Assembly: GCA_035493475.1 (NCBI GenBank)
Contig: DATJIF010000040.1
Location: 89,825 to 153,824, forward strand
DNA from: Actinospica sp035493475
GTDB lineage: Bacteria; Actinomycetota; Actinomycetes; Streptomycetales; Catenulisporaceae
Direction: 5' to 3'
Length of the DNA: 64,000 bases
The translations under genes were made by a program, and so were the position numbers. This document shows positions 34,374 through 42,986 of this stretch, in pieces (the first letter of the stretch is position 1; every line of letters starts with the position of its first letter). Below the pieces are notes generated by a model. The model had not been told where the DNA came from. It ran no database searches and was given only the letters and a program-made list of their open reading frames with translations.

Positions 34374-34445
34374 AGCGGACGACGGGATTTGAACCCGCGA
34401 CCCTCACCTTGGCAAGGTGATGCTCTACCACTGAGCCACGTCCGC
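34374..34445 (-). tRNA. tRNA-Gly (anticodon GCC)
   Basis: On the minus strand: acceptor stem GCGGACG/CGTCCGC, anticodon arm TCACC-TTGCCAA-GGTGA with anticodon GCC, T-arm CGGG-TTCAAAT-CCCG, discriminator T followed by an encoded CCA (34371-34373). A TATGGT -10-like box at 34496-34501 on the minus strand could drive both tRNAs. The 34446-34641 spacer holds no gene I can support. Confidence 0.95.
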
Positions 34446-34641
34446 GTGTTGCTCGGGATCTTCGCTTGCGCTGTGCTCCCTGGCGACGAGTAGAACCATA
34501 CCGGATCCGGGGGGCCGATTGCACATCGGGTGTTCACCGGGGCGTTCTGTGCCCAGGGCTGGGCCGGACGAGTGAATGGACGACGCGTGCTCGGGTGCGG
34601 CTCGGCCAAACGGCCCAACAGTGCGCCTACGCTGCATCGAC

Positions 34642-35700
34642 ATGACCAGCGTGACTTCTCCTCAGCAGACCGAGCGGCGTGGCACGGACGAGATTCCGGG
34701 GCCGCGGGGCGGCCAGGGCGTGCGACTGCTGGTGCTCGGTGCCGACCCGGACGCCCAGGAGCTCCGCGACCAGGCGGCCGCCGCCGGGTACGAGCTCGCC
34801 CAGCGCTACTCCCCGCGCGTCTCGCACGTGGCGTACGGGACCGGGATCGATCCGGACGACTCGAGATACACCAAGATCCGCGACGCGGGACTCAGCCTGC
34901 TGCCGCTGCAGAAGTGCGCGGAGGAGCTGGGCCTCGGCGCGGAGGACGCGGCGGCCGAGGATGTCGTGGACACGGCGGACGTGGCAGACGTCGTCGACAT
35001 GGACATCGCGGACGCGGAGTCGTTGGAGATTCCGCCGCTGCCGGACGCCGACGAGGCGGTGGACGTGGAGCCGGCCGCCGAAGCGGAGACCGAGACCCAG
35101 GTCGAGACGGCGGAACCCGTCGAGTCCGAGTCCGAGTCCGAGTCCGAGTCCGAGTCCGAGGACTGGCTGGCGGACTCGGCGGCGGATTTCGTGCCGGGGT
35201 TCTCGACCGGTGCGCACGATCTTCCGCTCGGTGCGGCCGTCATCGGGGCCGATCCGTGGACCGGGGGAGCGGGCGAGAGTGCGAGCCCGGACCGGGACCG
35301 GGGCCAGGATCTCGACCAGGACGACACCGAGGACACCGAGGACGCGGACGTGCCGGCCGCGGTGTCCGTCGACAGCGTCGCTGCGGCGAACTCCCGCTCG
35401 GCGGCTCGGCACATGCTGCTGTCGGTGGTCTGGGCGCTGATTCCGTTCGCCACCTTCGGGCTGCTCACGCCGGTGACCTTCGGGTACGCGGCCTACCGGC
35501 TGCGGTCGCGGGCGCTGGTGTTGTCGGCGCTGGGGTACACGGCAGCCGTGGTGGCGTCGTTCGTGCTGTCGGCGGCCCGGCCGCACTCGGCGTCCCCGTC
35601 GGACACGTCGGGAGCGCTGCTGACGCTCGCGTTGGCCGCCACCTGGCTCGGCGGGACGTTGCACGCGGTGAGTATCCGCACGCGGGTGTTCGCCCGCTAG
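34642..35700 (+). CDS. Uncharacterised protein: BRCT-like N-terminus, acidic Glu-Ser repeat, C-terminal membrane helices
   Basis: A 352-residue protein of unknown function. Residues about 25-95 (VRLLVLGADPDAQELRDQA through LSLLPLQKCAEEL) look like a BRCT-type alpha/beta domain. A long acidic disordered segment (about 100-260) includes a run of Glu-Ser dipeptides encoded by a hexanucleotide repeat. The C-terminal 90 residues hold three or so hydrophobic helices (LLSVVWALIPFATFGLL, ALVLSALGYTAAVVASFVL, LLTLALAATWLGG). The ATG at 34642 is taken because it precedes the folded part; the open frame extends to 34576. A membrane-tethered BRCT-like protein is unusual, but the BRCT call is by pattern only. 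Confidence 0.75.
   Translation: MTSVTSPQQTERRGTDEIPGPRGGQGVRLLVLGADPDAQELRDQAAAAGYELAQRYSPRVSHVAYGTGIDPDDSRYTKIRDAGLSLLPLQKCAEELGLGAEDAAAEDVVDTADVADVVDMDIADAESLEIPPLPDADEAVDVEPAAEAETETQVETAEPVESESESESESESEDWLADSAADFVPGFSTGAHDLPLGAAVIGADPWTGGAGESASPDRDRGQDLDQDDTEDTEDADVPAAVSVDSVAAANSRSAARHMLLSVVWALIPFATFGLLTPVTFGYAAYRLRSRALVLSALGYTAAVVASFVLSAARPHSASPSDTSGALLTLALAATWLGGTLHAVSIRTRVFAR
35122..35160 (+). repeat. Hexanucleotide repeat (GAGTCC)6-GAG inside a coding region
   Basis: Six perfect GAGTCC units plus GAG encode alternating Glu-Ser. Being in frame with a 6-bp unit, length change would add or remove Glu-Ser pairs without a frameshift. Confidence 0.9.
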
Positions 35701-35775
35701 CCGCGCACGGCAGGCGTATCCGTCAACCGCCTGCCGATCGCCTCCTAGCCCAGACCCCTGATCCGATGTCACGAT

Positions 35776-38199
35776 GTGCTCGTGGAGACCTCCTCGGGCA
35801 CGTCTTCAGGCAATGTCAATATGCTGACGCTTCAGATCCTGCCCGCCGGATCTGAGCGGTACTTCGACGGAAGCCGGCCGGTCACGATCGGGCGGGACAG
35901 CGCGGCGGACGTGGTGGTGCTGGACACGGCGACCTCCCGGCAGCACGCGGTGCTGCGCCGGGAGGGGGCGAACGGCGGCTGGGTGTTCGAGGACCGCGGC
36001 TCGAGCAACGGCAGCTTCCTGGACGGGCAGCGGGTGACGCGGCTGCCCGTCGACCGGCCGATGACGGTCGCGCTGGGGTCCGAGGACGGCGCCGGGTGCC
36101 GGATCCGGCTGATCCCGCCCGCGCCGCGCGGCGAACTCGACCCGCACACGCCGACTGTGCCCGTGTTCGCGGGCGGCAGTTCGGCGCCGGGGCAGTTCAC
36201 CGGCACGTACCGCACCTCCAGCCGGGTGCGGATCGGGCGGGCGCTGGACAACGACATCGTGGTGGACGACCTGCTCGCCTCCCGGCACCACGCCGAGCTG
36301 CGCAGCGCGCACGACGGGTCCTTCGAGCTGGTGGATCTCGGCAGCCACAACGGAACCTACGTGGACGGCCGCCGGGTCACGGGGCGGGTGCGGCTGCGGG
36401 ACGGCGCGCTGGTCTCGGTCGGGCACACGATGCTCCGACTGCAGCACGGCACGCTCGAGGAGTTCGTGGACGTCGGCGAGGCGTCGTTCTCGGCGCTGGG
36501 CCTGAGCGTCACGGCGGGTCGCAAACTGCTGCTGGACGAGGTCAGTTTCGCGCTGGACGGCGGCCAGTTCCTCGCCGTGCTCGGGCCGACCGGCGCCGGA
36601 AAGTCGACCCTCCTGAAGGCGCTGACGGGGTCGCGTCCGGCGGATCGCGGGTCCGTCCTCTACAACGGCCGCGACGTGTACGCCTCGTACGCCGAGCTGC
36701 GCAACCGCATCGGCTACGTGCCGCAGGACGACATCCTGCATCCCGAGCTCACCGTGAAGGCCGCGCTGGACTACGCCGCCCGCCTGCGCTTCCCGCCCGA
36801 CGTGCCGTCCTCCGAGCGTTCGGCGCGCGTCGTCGAGGTGATGACCGAGCTCGGGCTCGAACACCGCGCCGACGTGCAGGTGGGCAAGCTGTCCGGCGGC
36901 CAGCGCAAGCGGACGTCCGTGGCCATCGAGCTGTTGACCCGGCCCTCGCTGCTGATCCTCGACGAACCGACGTCGGGCCTGGACCCCGGCTACGAGAAGA
37001 GCGTGATGGAGCTGCTGCGCGATCTCGCGGGCAGCGGGCGCACGGTGCTGACCGTCACGCACTCCATCCAGAGCCTCGACCTGTGCGACCGAATACTCTT
37101 CCTGGCGCCCGGCGGCCAGACCGCGTACTTCGGGCCGCCCGAGCGCACGCTGCCGTACTTCGGCCAGCCCGGCTATCCGGAGGTGTTCCAGCACCTCGAC
37201 CGCTCGATCCCGGGGGAGGCGAAGCAGGAGTTCGCCGGATCCGACGTACGCCGCGAGTTCGTCGCCGAGCCCCTCGCCGCGCAACGCGACCGCGCGCATC
37301 TCGCCGCCGCGCATCCGGAGGCCCCGCGGCGCAATCCGCACATGTGGCGCCAGCTGAGCACGCTGGTGCGCCGCTACCTGGCCCTGATCAGCGCGGACAA
37401 GCGGAACACGCTGATGCTGTTCGCGCAGGCGCCGGTGCTCGGCCTGCTGATGCTCGCCGCGTTCGGCAAGGACAACCTCGTGGCCGGCACGACCGGGGCC
37501 GCGGGCAACTCGACCACCGTGCTGCTCGCGCTGACCCTCGCCGCGAGCTATCTGGGCGCCGCCAACTCGATCCGGGAGATCGTCAAGGAACGCCCGATCC
37601 TGACCCGGGAACGCGCGGTCGGCCAGTCGACGACCGCGTACATCCTCAGCAAGGCGCTGATCCTCGGCCTGATCACGGTCGTCGAGTCCTTCGTGCTGAC
37701 GTATCTGGCGCTGCTGCGGCAGGGCGGCCCGAAGCACGGCGCGGTCTTCCTCGACTACCGCCTCGAGGTCGCGATCGCGGTCTCGCTCGCCGGGCTCAGC
37801 GCGATGGCGCTCGGGCTGCTCGTCTCGGCCCTGTCCAGCAACGCCGACAAGGTCATGACGATCCTGCCGGTCATCCTCTTCGCGCAGTTCGTGCTGAGCG
37901 GATCGGCGTTCCCGGTGCGCGGCACGGCCGGGCTCGATCAGATCTCGTACCTGTCCAGCGCGCGCTGGGGCTACTCGGCCGCCGCGTCCACGGTGAATCT
38001 CGACAAGCTGCTGGGCGACGGCTGCAACGGCCAGAAGTCGCCGACCGGGGCCGTCATGCTCACGCAGTGCGATCCCGCGCACGCGCCGACCAAGACCGCG
38101 TGGGTCGAGGACGTCGGCTATCTCGGCGGCCTCACGGTGCTGGAGCTGATCGGCGCCGGGCTGGCCGTGCGCCCGATCGGCCGGCCGAAGCGAAAATAA
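35776..38199 (+). CDS. ABC-2 exporter fused to two FHA domains
   Basis: An 807-residue half-transporter of the ABCG-like type. Two forkhead-associated domains come first (about 20-110 with RGSSNGSF, and about 150-225 with LGSHNGTY), each with the phosphothreonine-binding Arg/Ser and Asn pattern. The nucleotide-binding domain (about 240-460) has Walker A GPTGAGKST (Lys276), signature LSGGQRKR near 372 and Walker B LLILDEPTSGLD. The ABC-2 membrane domain (about 530-800) has six predicted helices. FHA domains bind phosphothreonine, so Ser/Thr kinase control is likely. The start is GTG 35776 or 35782 close to a predicted promoter, with ATG 35821 a good alternative. Substrate unknown. Confidence 0.9.
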   Translation: MLVETSSGTSSGNVNMLTLQILPAGSERYFDGSRPVTIGRDSAADVVVLDTATSRQHAVLRREGANGGWVFEDRGSSNGSFLDGQRVTRLPVDRPMTVALGSEDGAGCRIRLIPPAPRGELDPHTPTVPVFAGGSSAPGQFTGTYRTSSRVRIGRALDNDIVVDDLLASRHHAELRSAHDGSFELVDLGSHNGTYVDGRRVTGRVRLRDGALVSVGHTMLRLQHGTLEEFVDVGEASFSALGLSVTAGRKLLLDEVSFALDGGQFLAVLGPTGAGKSTLLKALTGSRPADRGSVLYNGRDVYASYAELRNRIGYVPQDDILHPELTVKAALDYAARLRFPPDVPSSERSARVVEVMTELGLEHRADVQVGKLSGGQRKRTSVAIELLTRPSLLILDEPTSGLDPGYEKSVMELLRDLAGSGRTVLTVTHSIQSLDLCDRILFLAPGGQTAYFGPPERTLPYFGQPGYPEVFQHLDRSIPGEAKQEFAGSDVRREFVAEPLAAQRDRAHLAAAHPEAPRRNPHMWRQLSTLVRRYLALISADKRNTLMLFAQAPVLGLLMLAAFGKDNLVAGTTGAAGNSTTVLLALTLAASYLGAANSIREIVKERPILTRERAVGQSTTAYILSKALILGLITVVESFVLTYLALLRQGGPKHGAVFLDYRLEVAIAVSLAGLSAMALGLLVSALSSNADKVMTILPVILFAQFVLSGSAFPVRGTAGLDQISYLSSARWGYSAAASTVNLDKLLGDGCNGQKSPTGAVMLTQCDPAHAPTKTAWVEDVGYLGGLTVLELIGAGLAVRPIGRPKRK

Positions 38200-38283
38200 C
38201 AGGCCCACGGGACGCTCGCCGGGACCGCGGCCTCGGCACGACGCGACGCCGCCGCGGCAGCCTCGCCGCCGCCCGCACCGTCG

Positions 38284-39252
38284 TCAGAGCCAGCCGCGGT
38301 CCCGGGCCGCGGCTCCGGCCTGGAAGCGGGTGGAGACGCCGAGTTCCTTGTGCAGGGCGGCGATCCGGCGCTGCGTGGTGCGGGCGGACCAGCCCAGGGC
38401 GCGGGCGATCGCCTCGTCGGTGAGTCCGCCGGCGAGCAGGCCGAGCAGCGCCCGGGTCTTCTCGTCGGGCTGGTCCATCTGCTCGACCGAGCGGCGCGGG
38501 CCGGCGACCAGGGGCACGCCGCGGGACCATTCGTGCTCGAACAGCGAGGCCAGCGCGGCCAGCAGGGCGGAGGAGCGGATCACGTACGCGGTCTCGGCGT
38601 ACGCCTCGCCCATCGCCGTCGGCACCACGGCCATCGACTCGTCCGCCATGATCAGCTTCGTCGGCAGTCCGGGACGCACCCGGGCCTGCTCGCCGGACGC
38701 GCAGCTGAGCTCGATGTCCTCCTGGAACCGGCCGGGCAGCGCCAGCGCCTCCCGGCTGTAGATCGTGCGGGTGACGACGCCCTCGCGCTGCCGACGCTGC
38801 TGCAGCGGCAGGTTCTCGCCGAGCCGCTGCATGTACGGCGGCCGGTCGAAGGCGCGCACCTGCACCCGCGCCGCCTCGTAGACCCGGTTCACCCGCGCGG
38901 ACACCGCGGACGCCCCGCTGACCACCTCGATGTGCCCGGTGTCGCCCGGCGCGCCGGCGTCCCGGAACATCTGGGTGAGCCGCTGCATCTCGATCCGGGC
39001 CGCGCTCAGGCGCTGCTCCTGGCGGCCGATCAGCTCGCCGAGGGCCACGTCCGGGGCGGTCGCCTCGTACCGCGTCGGATGGCTCGACTGCACGACCAGG
39101 CCGTCCTGCACCAGCCGCAGCAGCACCGCGCTCGCCTCGGCCTCGGCCAGCCCGCAGTCGCCCGCGATCCGGGCCGCGTCCGCCCCCGGCCGGGTCAGCA
39201 GCGCCTGGTAGACGGTGATCTCCCGGGCGGACAGGCCGACCGCTTCCAGCAT
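38284..39252 (-). CDS. TrmB-like/LuxR-type transcriptional regulator
   Basis: A 322-residue regulator: an N-terminal TrmB-type winged helix (LSAREITVYQALLTRPGADA), a central sensor-like region, and a C-terminal LuxR-type helix-turn-helix (about 260-315, LGLLAGGLTDEAIARALGW). Many actinomycetes encode such two-HTH regulators; the targets here are unknown. The ATG at 39252 is chosen because GGAGGGG lies 4 bp upstream; the open frame continues to 39435 but would run into the transposon-like element. It converges with the FHA-ABC gene, whose stop is 84 bp away. Confidence 0.85.
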   Translation of the reverse strand: MLEAVGLSAREITVYQALLTRPGADAARIAGDCGLAEAEASAVLLRLVQDGLVVQSSHPTRYEATAPDVALGELIGRQEQRLSAARIEMQRLTQMFRDAGAPGDTGHIEVVSGASAVSARVNRVYEAARVQVRAFDRPPYMQRLGENLPLQQRRQREGVVTRTIYSREALALPGRFQEDIELSCASGEQARVRPGLPTKLIMADESMAVVPTAMGEAYAETAYVIRSSALLAALASLFEHEWSRGVPLVAGPRRSVEQMDQPDEKTRALLGLLAGGLTDEAIARALGWSARTTQRRIAALHKELGVSTRFQAGAAARDRGWL

Positions 39253-39317
39253 TGTCCCCTCCAACATTTCCCCGTGTGCAGACCGCCGTGGCGAGCATAC
39301 GCCTCCGGACCGACGGC

Positions 39318-39485
39318 TAGGCCGTGTCTTCAAAGTATCGCCGGGTCCGCGGCGCCTGCCACGCACGCTCGCGGCGTTGCAGGGACGGTTACAGACGACC
39401 GAGTATGCGCCCGCCCCTGCGCCTTGCGAGCGCACGCGTCAGACACCGCGGCCTGATCCGACGCTACTTTGAAGACACGGCCTAG
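39318..39485. mobile_element. 160-bp MITE-like element with 17-bp terminal inverted repeats and CTAG duplication
   Basis: GCCGTGTCTTCAAAGTA (39322-39338) and its perfect reverse complement (39465-39481) bound a 160-bp segment with no transposase. Both ends are flanked by CTAG (39318-39321 and 39482-39485), which fits a 4-bp target duplication such as those made by IS5-family elements. The right CTAG supplies the TAG stop of the gene at 39482-40081. The element lies between that gene and the regulator start at 39252. Confidence 0.75.
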
Positions 39486-40081
39486 ACGAGTGTGCGCACC
39501 ACCGGATCGAGGAACCGGTCCCGGGCCTCCGGGTCGAGCCAGAGCCGCTCGCTGACCAGGACCACCGTCGGCTGGATCCGGCGCCCCCAGATCCGGTCCA
39601 TCGCCAGCAGCCGCACGGTCAGCTCGAACGGCGCGCTCGTCCGGCCCAGCTCGCGCTCTATCCGGGCCACGGTGTCGCCCGCGTGCCCCTTGGCCAGCCG
39701 CGCCGGGCTGCCGGTGGTGCGCTCGATGAACTCCCGCTTGCGCTCGCGCCACCAGGCGTTCGCCTCGTCCACCACGGCGTTGAACAGGGCCCTGAGATCG
39801 GTGCCGGGCTCCGGGGGCTCGCCGGAGGGCAGCATGCCGGGCCGCAGCGGCTCGCCGAGCGCCCGCAGCCGCGCCGTCCACCACCGGTCCCAGTCCTCGG
39901 CCGCGCCGATCGTGGCGTACGGGGCGAGGTCGGCGCGCAGTTCGACGGCCGGGGCCAGCGGCGGCACGACGAAGTCCGCCGGACCGGTCAGCCCGGCCGC
40001 GTCCCGCACGTAGAGCATCGTGGAGCAGTGCTGTTCGAGGTCGATCCGCATGCTCCAGCTGTTCGATCCGAGGTGCCGCAT
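39482..40081 (-). CDS. Uncharacterised protein
   Basis: A 199-residue soluble protein with no domain I recognise. Visible features are a Trp-rich stretch (AEDWDRWWTARLRALGE), WWRERKREFIERTTG, and a C-terminal strand/helix region (IQPTVVLVSERLWLDPEARDRFLDPVVRTLV divided by a turn). It is the last of three genes on the minus strand, 22 bp after the lipoprotein gene. Its stop codon lies exactly at the boundary of the small transposon-like element, so the C-terminus may have been altered by that insertion. Confidence 0.72.
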   Translation of the reverse strand: MRHLGSNSWSMRIDLEQHCSTMLYVRDAAGLTGPADFVVPPLAPAVELRADLAPYATIGAAEDWDRWWTARLRALGEPLRPGMLPSGEPPEPGTDLRALFNAVVDEANAWWRERKREFIERTTGSPARLAKGHAGDTVARIERELGRTSAPFELTVRLLAMDRIWGRRIQPTVVLVSERLWLDPEARDRFLDPVVRTLV

Positions 40082-40103
40082 GGCACGACGATAACCGCCG
40101 TCC

Positions 40104-40880
40104 TCAGGCCTTGGAAGGGCTGGGCGATCCGGAGGCCGCCGCGGGCAGCGTGTTCTGATACGCCTCCAGGGTCAGCCGGGTGAGCGCGGTGGCCGCTTGA
40201 TCGGCGCTGAGCTTGGTGAACGGGATCTGCAGCACGAACGTCCGGTTGCCGGAGGCCATCACGAGCTCGGTCTCGCCGGAACTCGCGGAGGCCGATGCGG
40301 CGACCGTGGCGGATGCGGCGGACGTGGCGGTGGCGGACGTGGCCGACGCGGCAGGCGTGGTCGCCGTCGCCTGCTCCACCACGACGGTCGCCGGATGCCC
40401 GCCGACGGTCACCGACGCCTCCGTCGCGCCCGCCTGCGAGTCCGACTGCACGGTGTCCGCGGCACGTCCGTCCGCGTCCGCGGCGCTGGTGTACGTCGAG
40501 ATCGACACCTCGACCGAGCCGGTGCTCTGCTTGCCGAACGAGTCGAGCCCGACGCCGAAGATGCAGGCCACGCGGCCCGTCCGGCCGATGCTGGGCAGCG
40601 CCGCGTACGTGCCGTAGTTCACCCCGATCGGGAAGCCGGAGCCGAAGACGGCCTGCAGCTGCTCGGTCGTGAGGATCTGCGAGCACTCCTTCGGCAGCGC
40701 GCTCGCCGCCTCGATCGGGCCGTCCATCGGGATGGTGCCGCCCGCCGCCGTCGCGGACTTCGAGGGCGACGCCGAGGTCGTGGCCGCGACGTCCTTGCTG
40801 CCCCCGAGCATCGAGCAGCCGCCGAGCACCGGAAGCGCCGCGGCCGCGAGCAGGGCGGCGCCGAGCACGCGGGTGCGCAC
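40104..40880 (-). CDS. Putative lipoprotein (DUF3558-like)
   Basis: A 258-residue predicted lipoprotein: a short basic N-terminus, a hydrophobic stretch and lipobox V-L-G-G-C with Cys22, then a Ser/Thr/Ala linker. The body (CSQILTTEQLQAVFG, RVACIFGVGLDSFG) resembles DUF3558-type actinobacterial lipoproteins, with a Cys pair that could form a disulfide. An Ala/Ser/Thr-rich insertion lies around 175-205. The GTG start lies 8 bp after the SIMPL gene, so the two are co-transcribed. Function unknown; anchored outside the membrane. Confidence 0.8.
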   Translation of the reverse strand: MRTRVLGAALLAAAALPVLGGCSMLGGSKDVAATTSASPSKSATAAGGTIPMDGPIEAASALPKECSQILTTEQLQAVFGSGFPIGVNYGTYAALPSIGRTGRVACIFGVGLDSFGKQSTGSVEVSISTYTSAADADGRAADTVQSDSQAGATEASVTVGGHPATVVVEQATATTPAASATSATATSAASATVAASASASSGETELVMASGNRTFVLQIPFTKLSADQAATALTRLTLEAYQNTLPAAASGSPSPSKA

Positions 40881-40888
40881 GGCGGCCG

Positions 40889-41632
40889 TCAGTCCTCGGC
40901 CTTGATCTCGAACATCGGCTGCGTCGCGTAGAACCGCGCCTCCACCGAGGCCCGCACCTCCTGCGAGGCCGGTTCCAGGTCCAGCACCGGCGGCTCGACC
41001 CCGATCGCGGCGCCGTACGCCACGCCGCCGGGCGCCGGGATGTACCCGGTGGCGCGCACGTGCTCGCTCTGCATCAGGCCGGTGTCCGCGAGCTCGATCA
41101 GCCCGGTGATCCGCGAGCCGAGGGCCTCCGCGTAGTCCTGCGCCCGGGTCAGCGCCTCGCCGACCGCGCGGGTGCGCGCCTTGCGGTAGACCGGCGAGGA
41201 GCGCCGCAGCCGCCAGCGCGGGCCCTCGATCCGGGCCGACTCCAGGTCGGCGACCCGGGAGACGATCTCGCCGAGCACCGCGAAGTCCGCTATCCGCACC
41301 TCGACCCGGACCGCGCCGCTGTGCGCGCGGATCTTCTCGTCCCGGCCGCCGCGGCGCACCTCCGGGTGAACCGCCACGCCGGAGGACTCCACCCGCTCGA
41401 CCGAGTCGCCGTACGAGCGCAGCAGCGCCAGCACCTCGTCGTTCCGCTTCACCAGCCGTTCGAAGGCCTCCCGCCGGTCCTTCGCCTGGGCCGAGATCAC
41501 CACCGTGAGGTCCACCACCTCGGGCTCGACCACCAGCAGCGCCTCTCCGCGCACGCTGATCACCGCGGGGGAGCCGACCGGCGCCACGGCGGCCACGGCC
41601 GGGCTCGCGCCGAATTCGTGCGTGGGCTCCAT
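40889..41632 (-). CDS. SIMPL-domain (DUF541) protein
   Basis: A 247-residue protein of the SIMPL/DUF541 family, recognisable from the N-terminal strand PAVISVRGEALLVVEPEVVDL, the helix EAFERLVKRNDEVLALL, and the repeated cross-strand layout to the C-terminus. Family members in other bacteria are periplasmic or cell-envelope proteins of poorly defined role. No signal peptide is seen here, so this one is probably cytoplasmic. It starts the three-gene minus-strand operon; AAGGAG precedes the ATG. Confidence 0.82.
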   Translation of the reverse strand: MEPTHEFGASPAVAAVAPVGSPAVISVRGEALLVVEPEVVDLTVVISAQAKDRREAFERLVKRNDEVLALLRSYGDSVERVESSGVAVHPEVRRGGRDEKIRAHSGAVRVEVRIADFAVLGEIVSRVADLESARIEGPRWRLRRSSPVYRKARTRAVGEALTRAQDYAEALGSRITGLIELADTGLMQSEHVRATGYIPAPGGVAYGAAIGVEPPVLDLEPASQEVRASVEARFYATQPMFEIKAED

Positions 41633-41944
41633 CGGATCCGCACTCCTTCTGGGTTTCGTGAGGGTAAAACGAAGCTAGCGGAAGCCTGCCCGTCTCAGGC
41701 AGTGGCCCACGCGTACCGCGATCCGATCGATACGCGAGCAGCGCTCATCCGGGATGAAACGTCTGACGAGTCGTCACGGCCGCGTCACCAGGAGTGAGCA
41801 CGGCGATCTCCGGGAACCTTTCCAGCAGGTGCGGGAATGGCAAAGGCTCCACGATCGTTGGCAGACTAGTAGGGAAATATCCGCCGTGCCGCGTGTCCCA
41901 GGCCGCCGCGGACGATCCTGACGACCTAGGAGAAAGGTGAGGCC
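41633..41944. other. 312-bp divergent intergenic region
   Basis: This separates the SIMPL operon (minus) from the PAC2 gene (plus) and must contain both promoters. No confident -35/-10 pair, palindrome or small gene stands out. The ribosome binding sites (AAGGAG for the minus gene, AGGAGAAAGG for the plus gene) are clear. Confidence 0.6.
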
Positions 41945-42916
41945 GTGGCTGAAGCCGCCGCTGCCCGGGCGCTGTACACGTACGATTCCGACGGAGTCGC
42001 GCTGCTCAACGCGGCCCGCCGGCCGGCCCGCTCCGCCCTGTCCGGCCAGGTGAGCGGCGACCTCGTGCTGCTCTACCACTTCGCGGGCTTCATGGACGCG
42101 GGCCAGGCCGCCGAACTCGCCCTCGACTACCTGCTCGGCGGGGACGAGGCCCCCGTCGTCGCCCGCTTCGACGTGGACCGGCTGGTCGACTACCGGGCCC
42201 AGCGCCCGCTGATGACCTTCAGCGCCGACCACTGGTCCGGCTACGACGCGCCCGAGCTGACCGTCCGGCTCGCCAAGGACGCGATCGGCACGCCCTTCCT
42301 GATCTTCTCCGGCCCGGAGCCGGACACCGAGTGGGAGCTGTTCAGCCGCGCCGTGGTCAACCTGGTCGACGAGCTCGGCGTGACCCTCGCGGTGAACTTC
42401 CACGGCGTCCCCTTCGGCGTCCCGCACACCCGCCCGGTGCACCTGATCCCGCACGGCAACCGGCGCGACCTGCTGCTCGGCTACCCGAAGTGGTTCGACC
42501 AGGCGCAGGTCCCGGGCAGCGCGATGGCGCTGACCGAGTTCCGGCTCGCCCAGGCCGGCCGGGACGTCTTCGGCCTCGCCGCGCAGGTGCCGCACTATGT
42601 GGCCCGCTCCGCCTACCCGGCCGCCGCGGTCCGCATCCTGGAGGCGGTCACCTCGGCCACCGGCCTGGTGCTGCCCGCGCAGGAGCTGCGCGACCGGGCC
42701 CGGCGGGTCGCGGTGCAGATCGACAACGAGGTGGGCCAGGGCGACCAGGAGCTGCGCGGGGTGATCCGCAGCCTGGAGGAGCAGTACGACGCCGCCGAGG
42801 GCGCCACCGGCCGCCCCAACCTGCTCGCCGAACAGCAGCAGCTGCCCAGCGCCGACGACCTCGGCCGCGAGTTCGAGGCCTTCCTCGCCGAGCAGGACGG
42901 CCAGTCAGAGAGCTGA
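41945..42916 (+). CDS. PAC2-family protein
   Basis: A 323-residue PAC2-domain protein (ATP-grasp-associated/proteasome assembly chaperone-like family). The fold shows in LVLLYHFAGFMDAGQAAELAL, the middle strands FLIFSGPEPDTEWELF, and VNFHGVPFGVPHTRPVHLIPHG. Actinobacteria carry a 20S proteasome and conserved PAC2 proteins, but their role is not established. The C-terminal 80 residues are helical and acidic, with a predicted coiled-coil segment (DQELRGVIRSLEEQYDAAEG). The GTG at 41945 follows a strong AGGAGAAAGG. Confidence 0.85.
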   Translation: MAEAAAARALYTYDSDGVALLNAARRPARSALSGQVSGDLVLLYHFAGFMDAGQAAELALDYLLGGDEAPVVARFDVDRLVDYRAQRPLMTFSADHWSGYDAPELTVRLAKDAIGTPFLIFSGPEPDTEWELFSRAVVNLVDELGVTLAVNFHGVPFGVPHTRPVHLIPHGNRRDLLLGYPKWFDQAQVPGSAMALTEFRLAQAGRDVFGLAAQVPHYVARSAYPAAAVRILEAVTSATGLVLPAQELRDRARRVAVQIDNEVGQGDQELRGVIRSLEEQYDAAEGATGRPNLLAEQQQLPSADDLGREFEAFLAEQDGQSES

Positions 42917-42928
42917 TTCCGGCGCCCA

Positions 42929-42972
42929 CGGCGAAGGGCCGGCCCGCCACCTCGGGGGTCGGCCCTTCGCCG
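42929..42972. terminator. Bidirectional terminator between convergent genes
   Basis: CGGCGAAGGGCC (42929-42940) pairs perfectly with GGCCCTTCGCCG (42961-42972), with a 20-base loop. It lies between the PAC2 stop and the stop of the minus-strand DUF1266 gene at 42987. Confidence 0.75.
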
Positions 42973-42986
42973 TACGCGGGAGAGGG

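Noticed and set aside
35122..35160. Possible CRISPR-like repeat array
   Set aside because: It is a perfect hexanucleotide tandem repeat inside a gene with no spacers.
38200..38283. Terminator between the convergent FHA-ABC and regulator genes
   Set aside because: The GC-rich stretch has no convincing long perfect stem, unlike the hairpins reported elsewhere.
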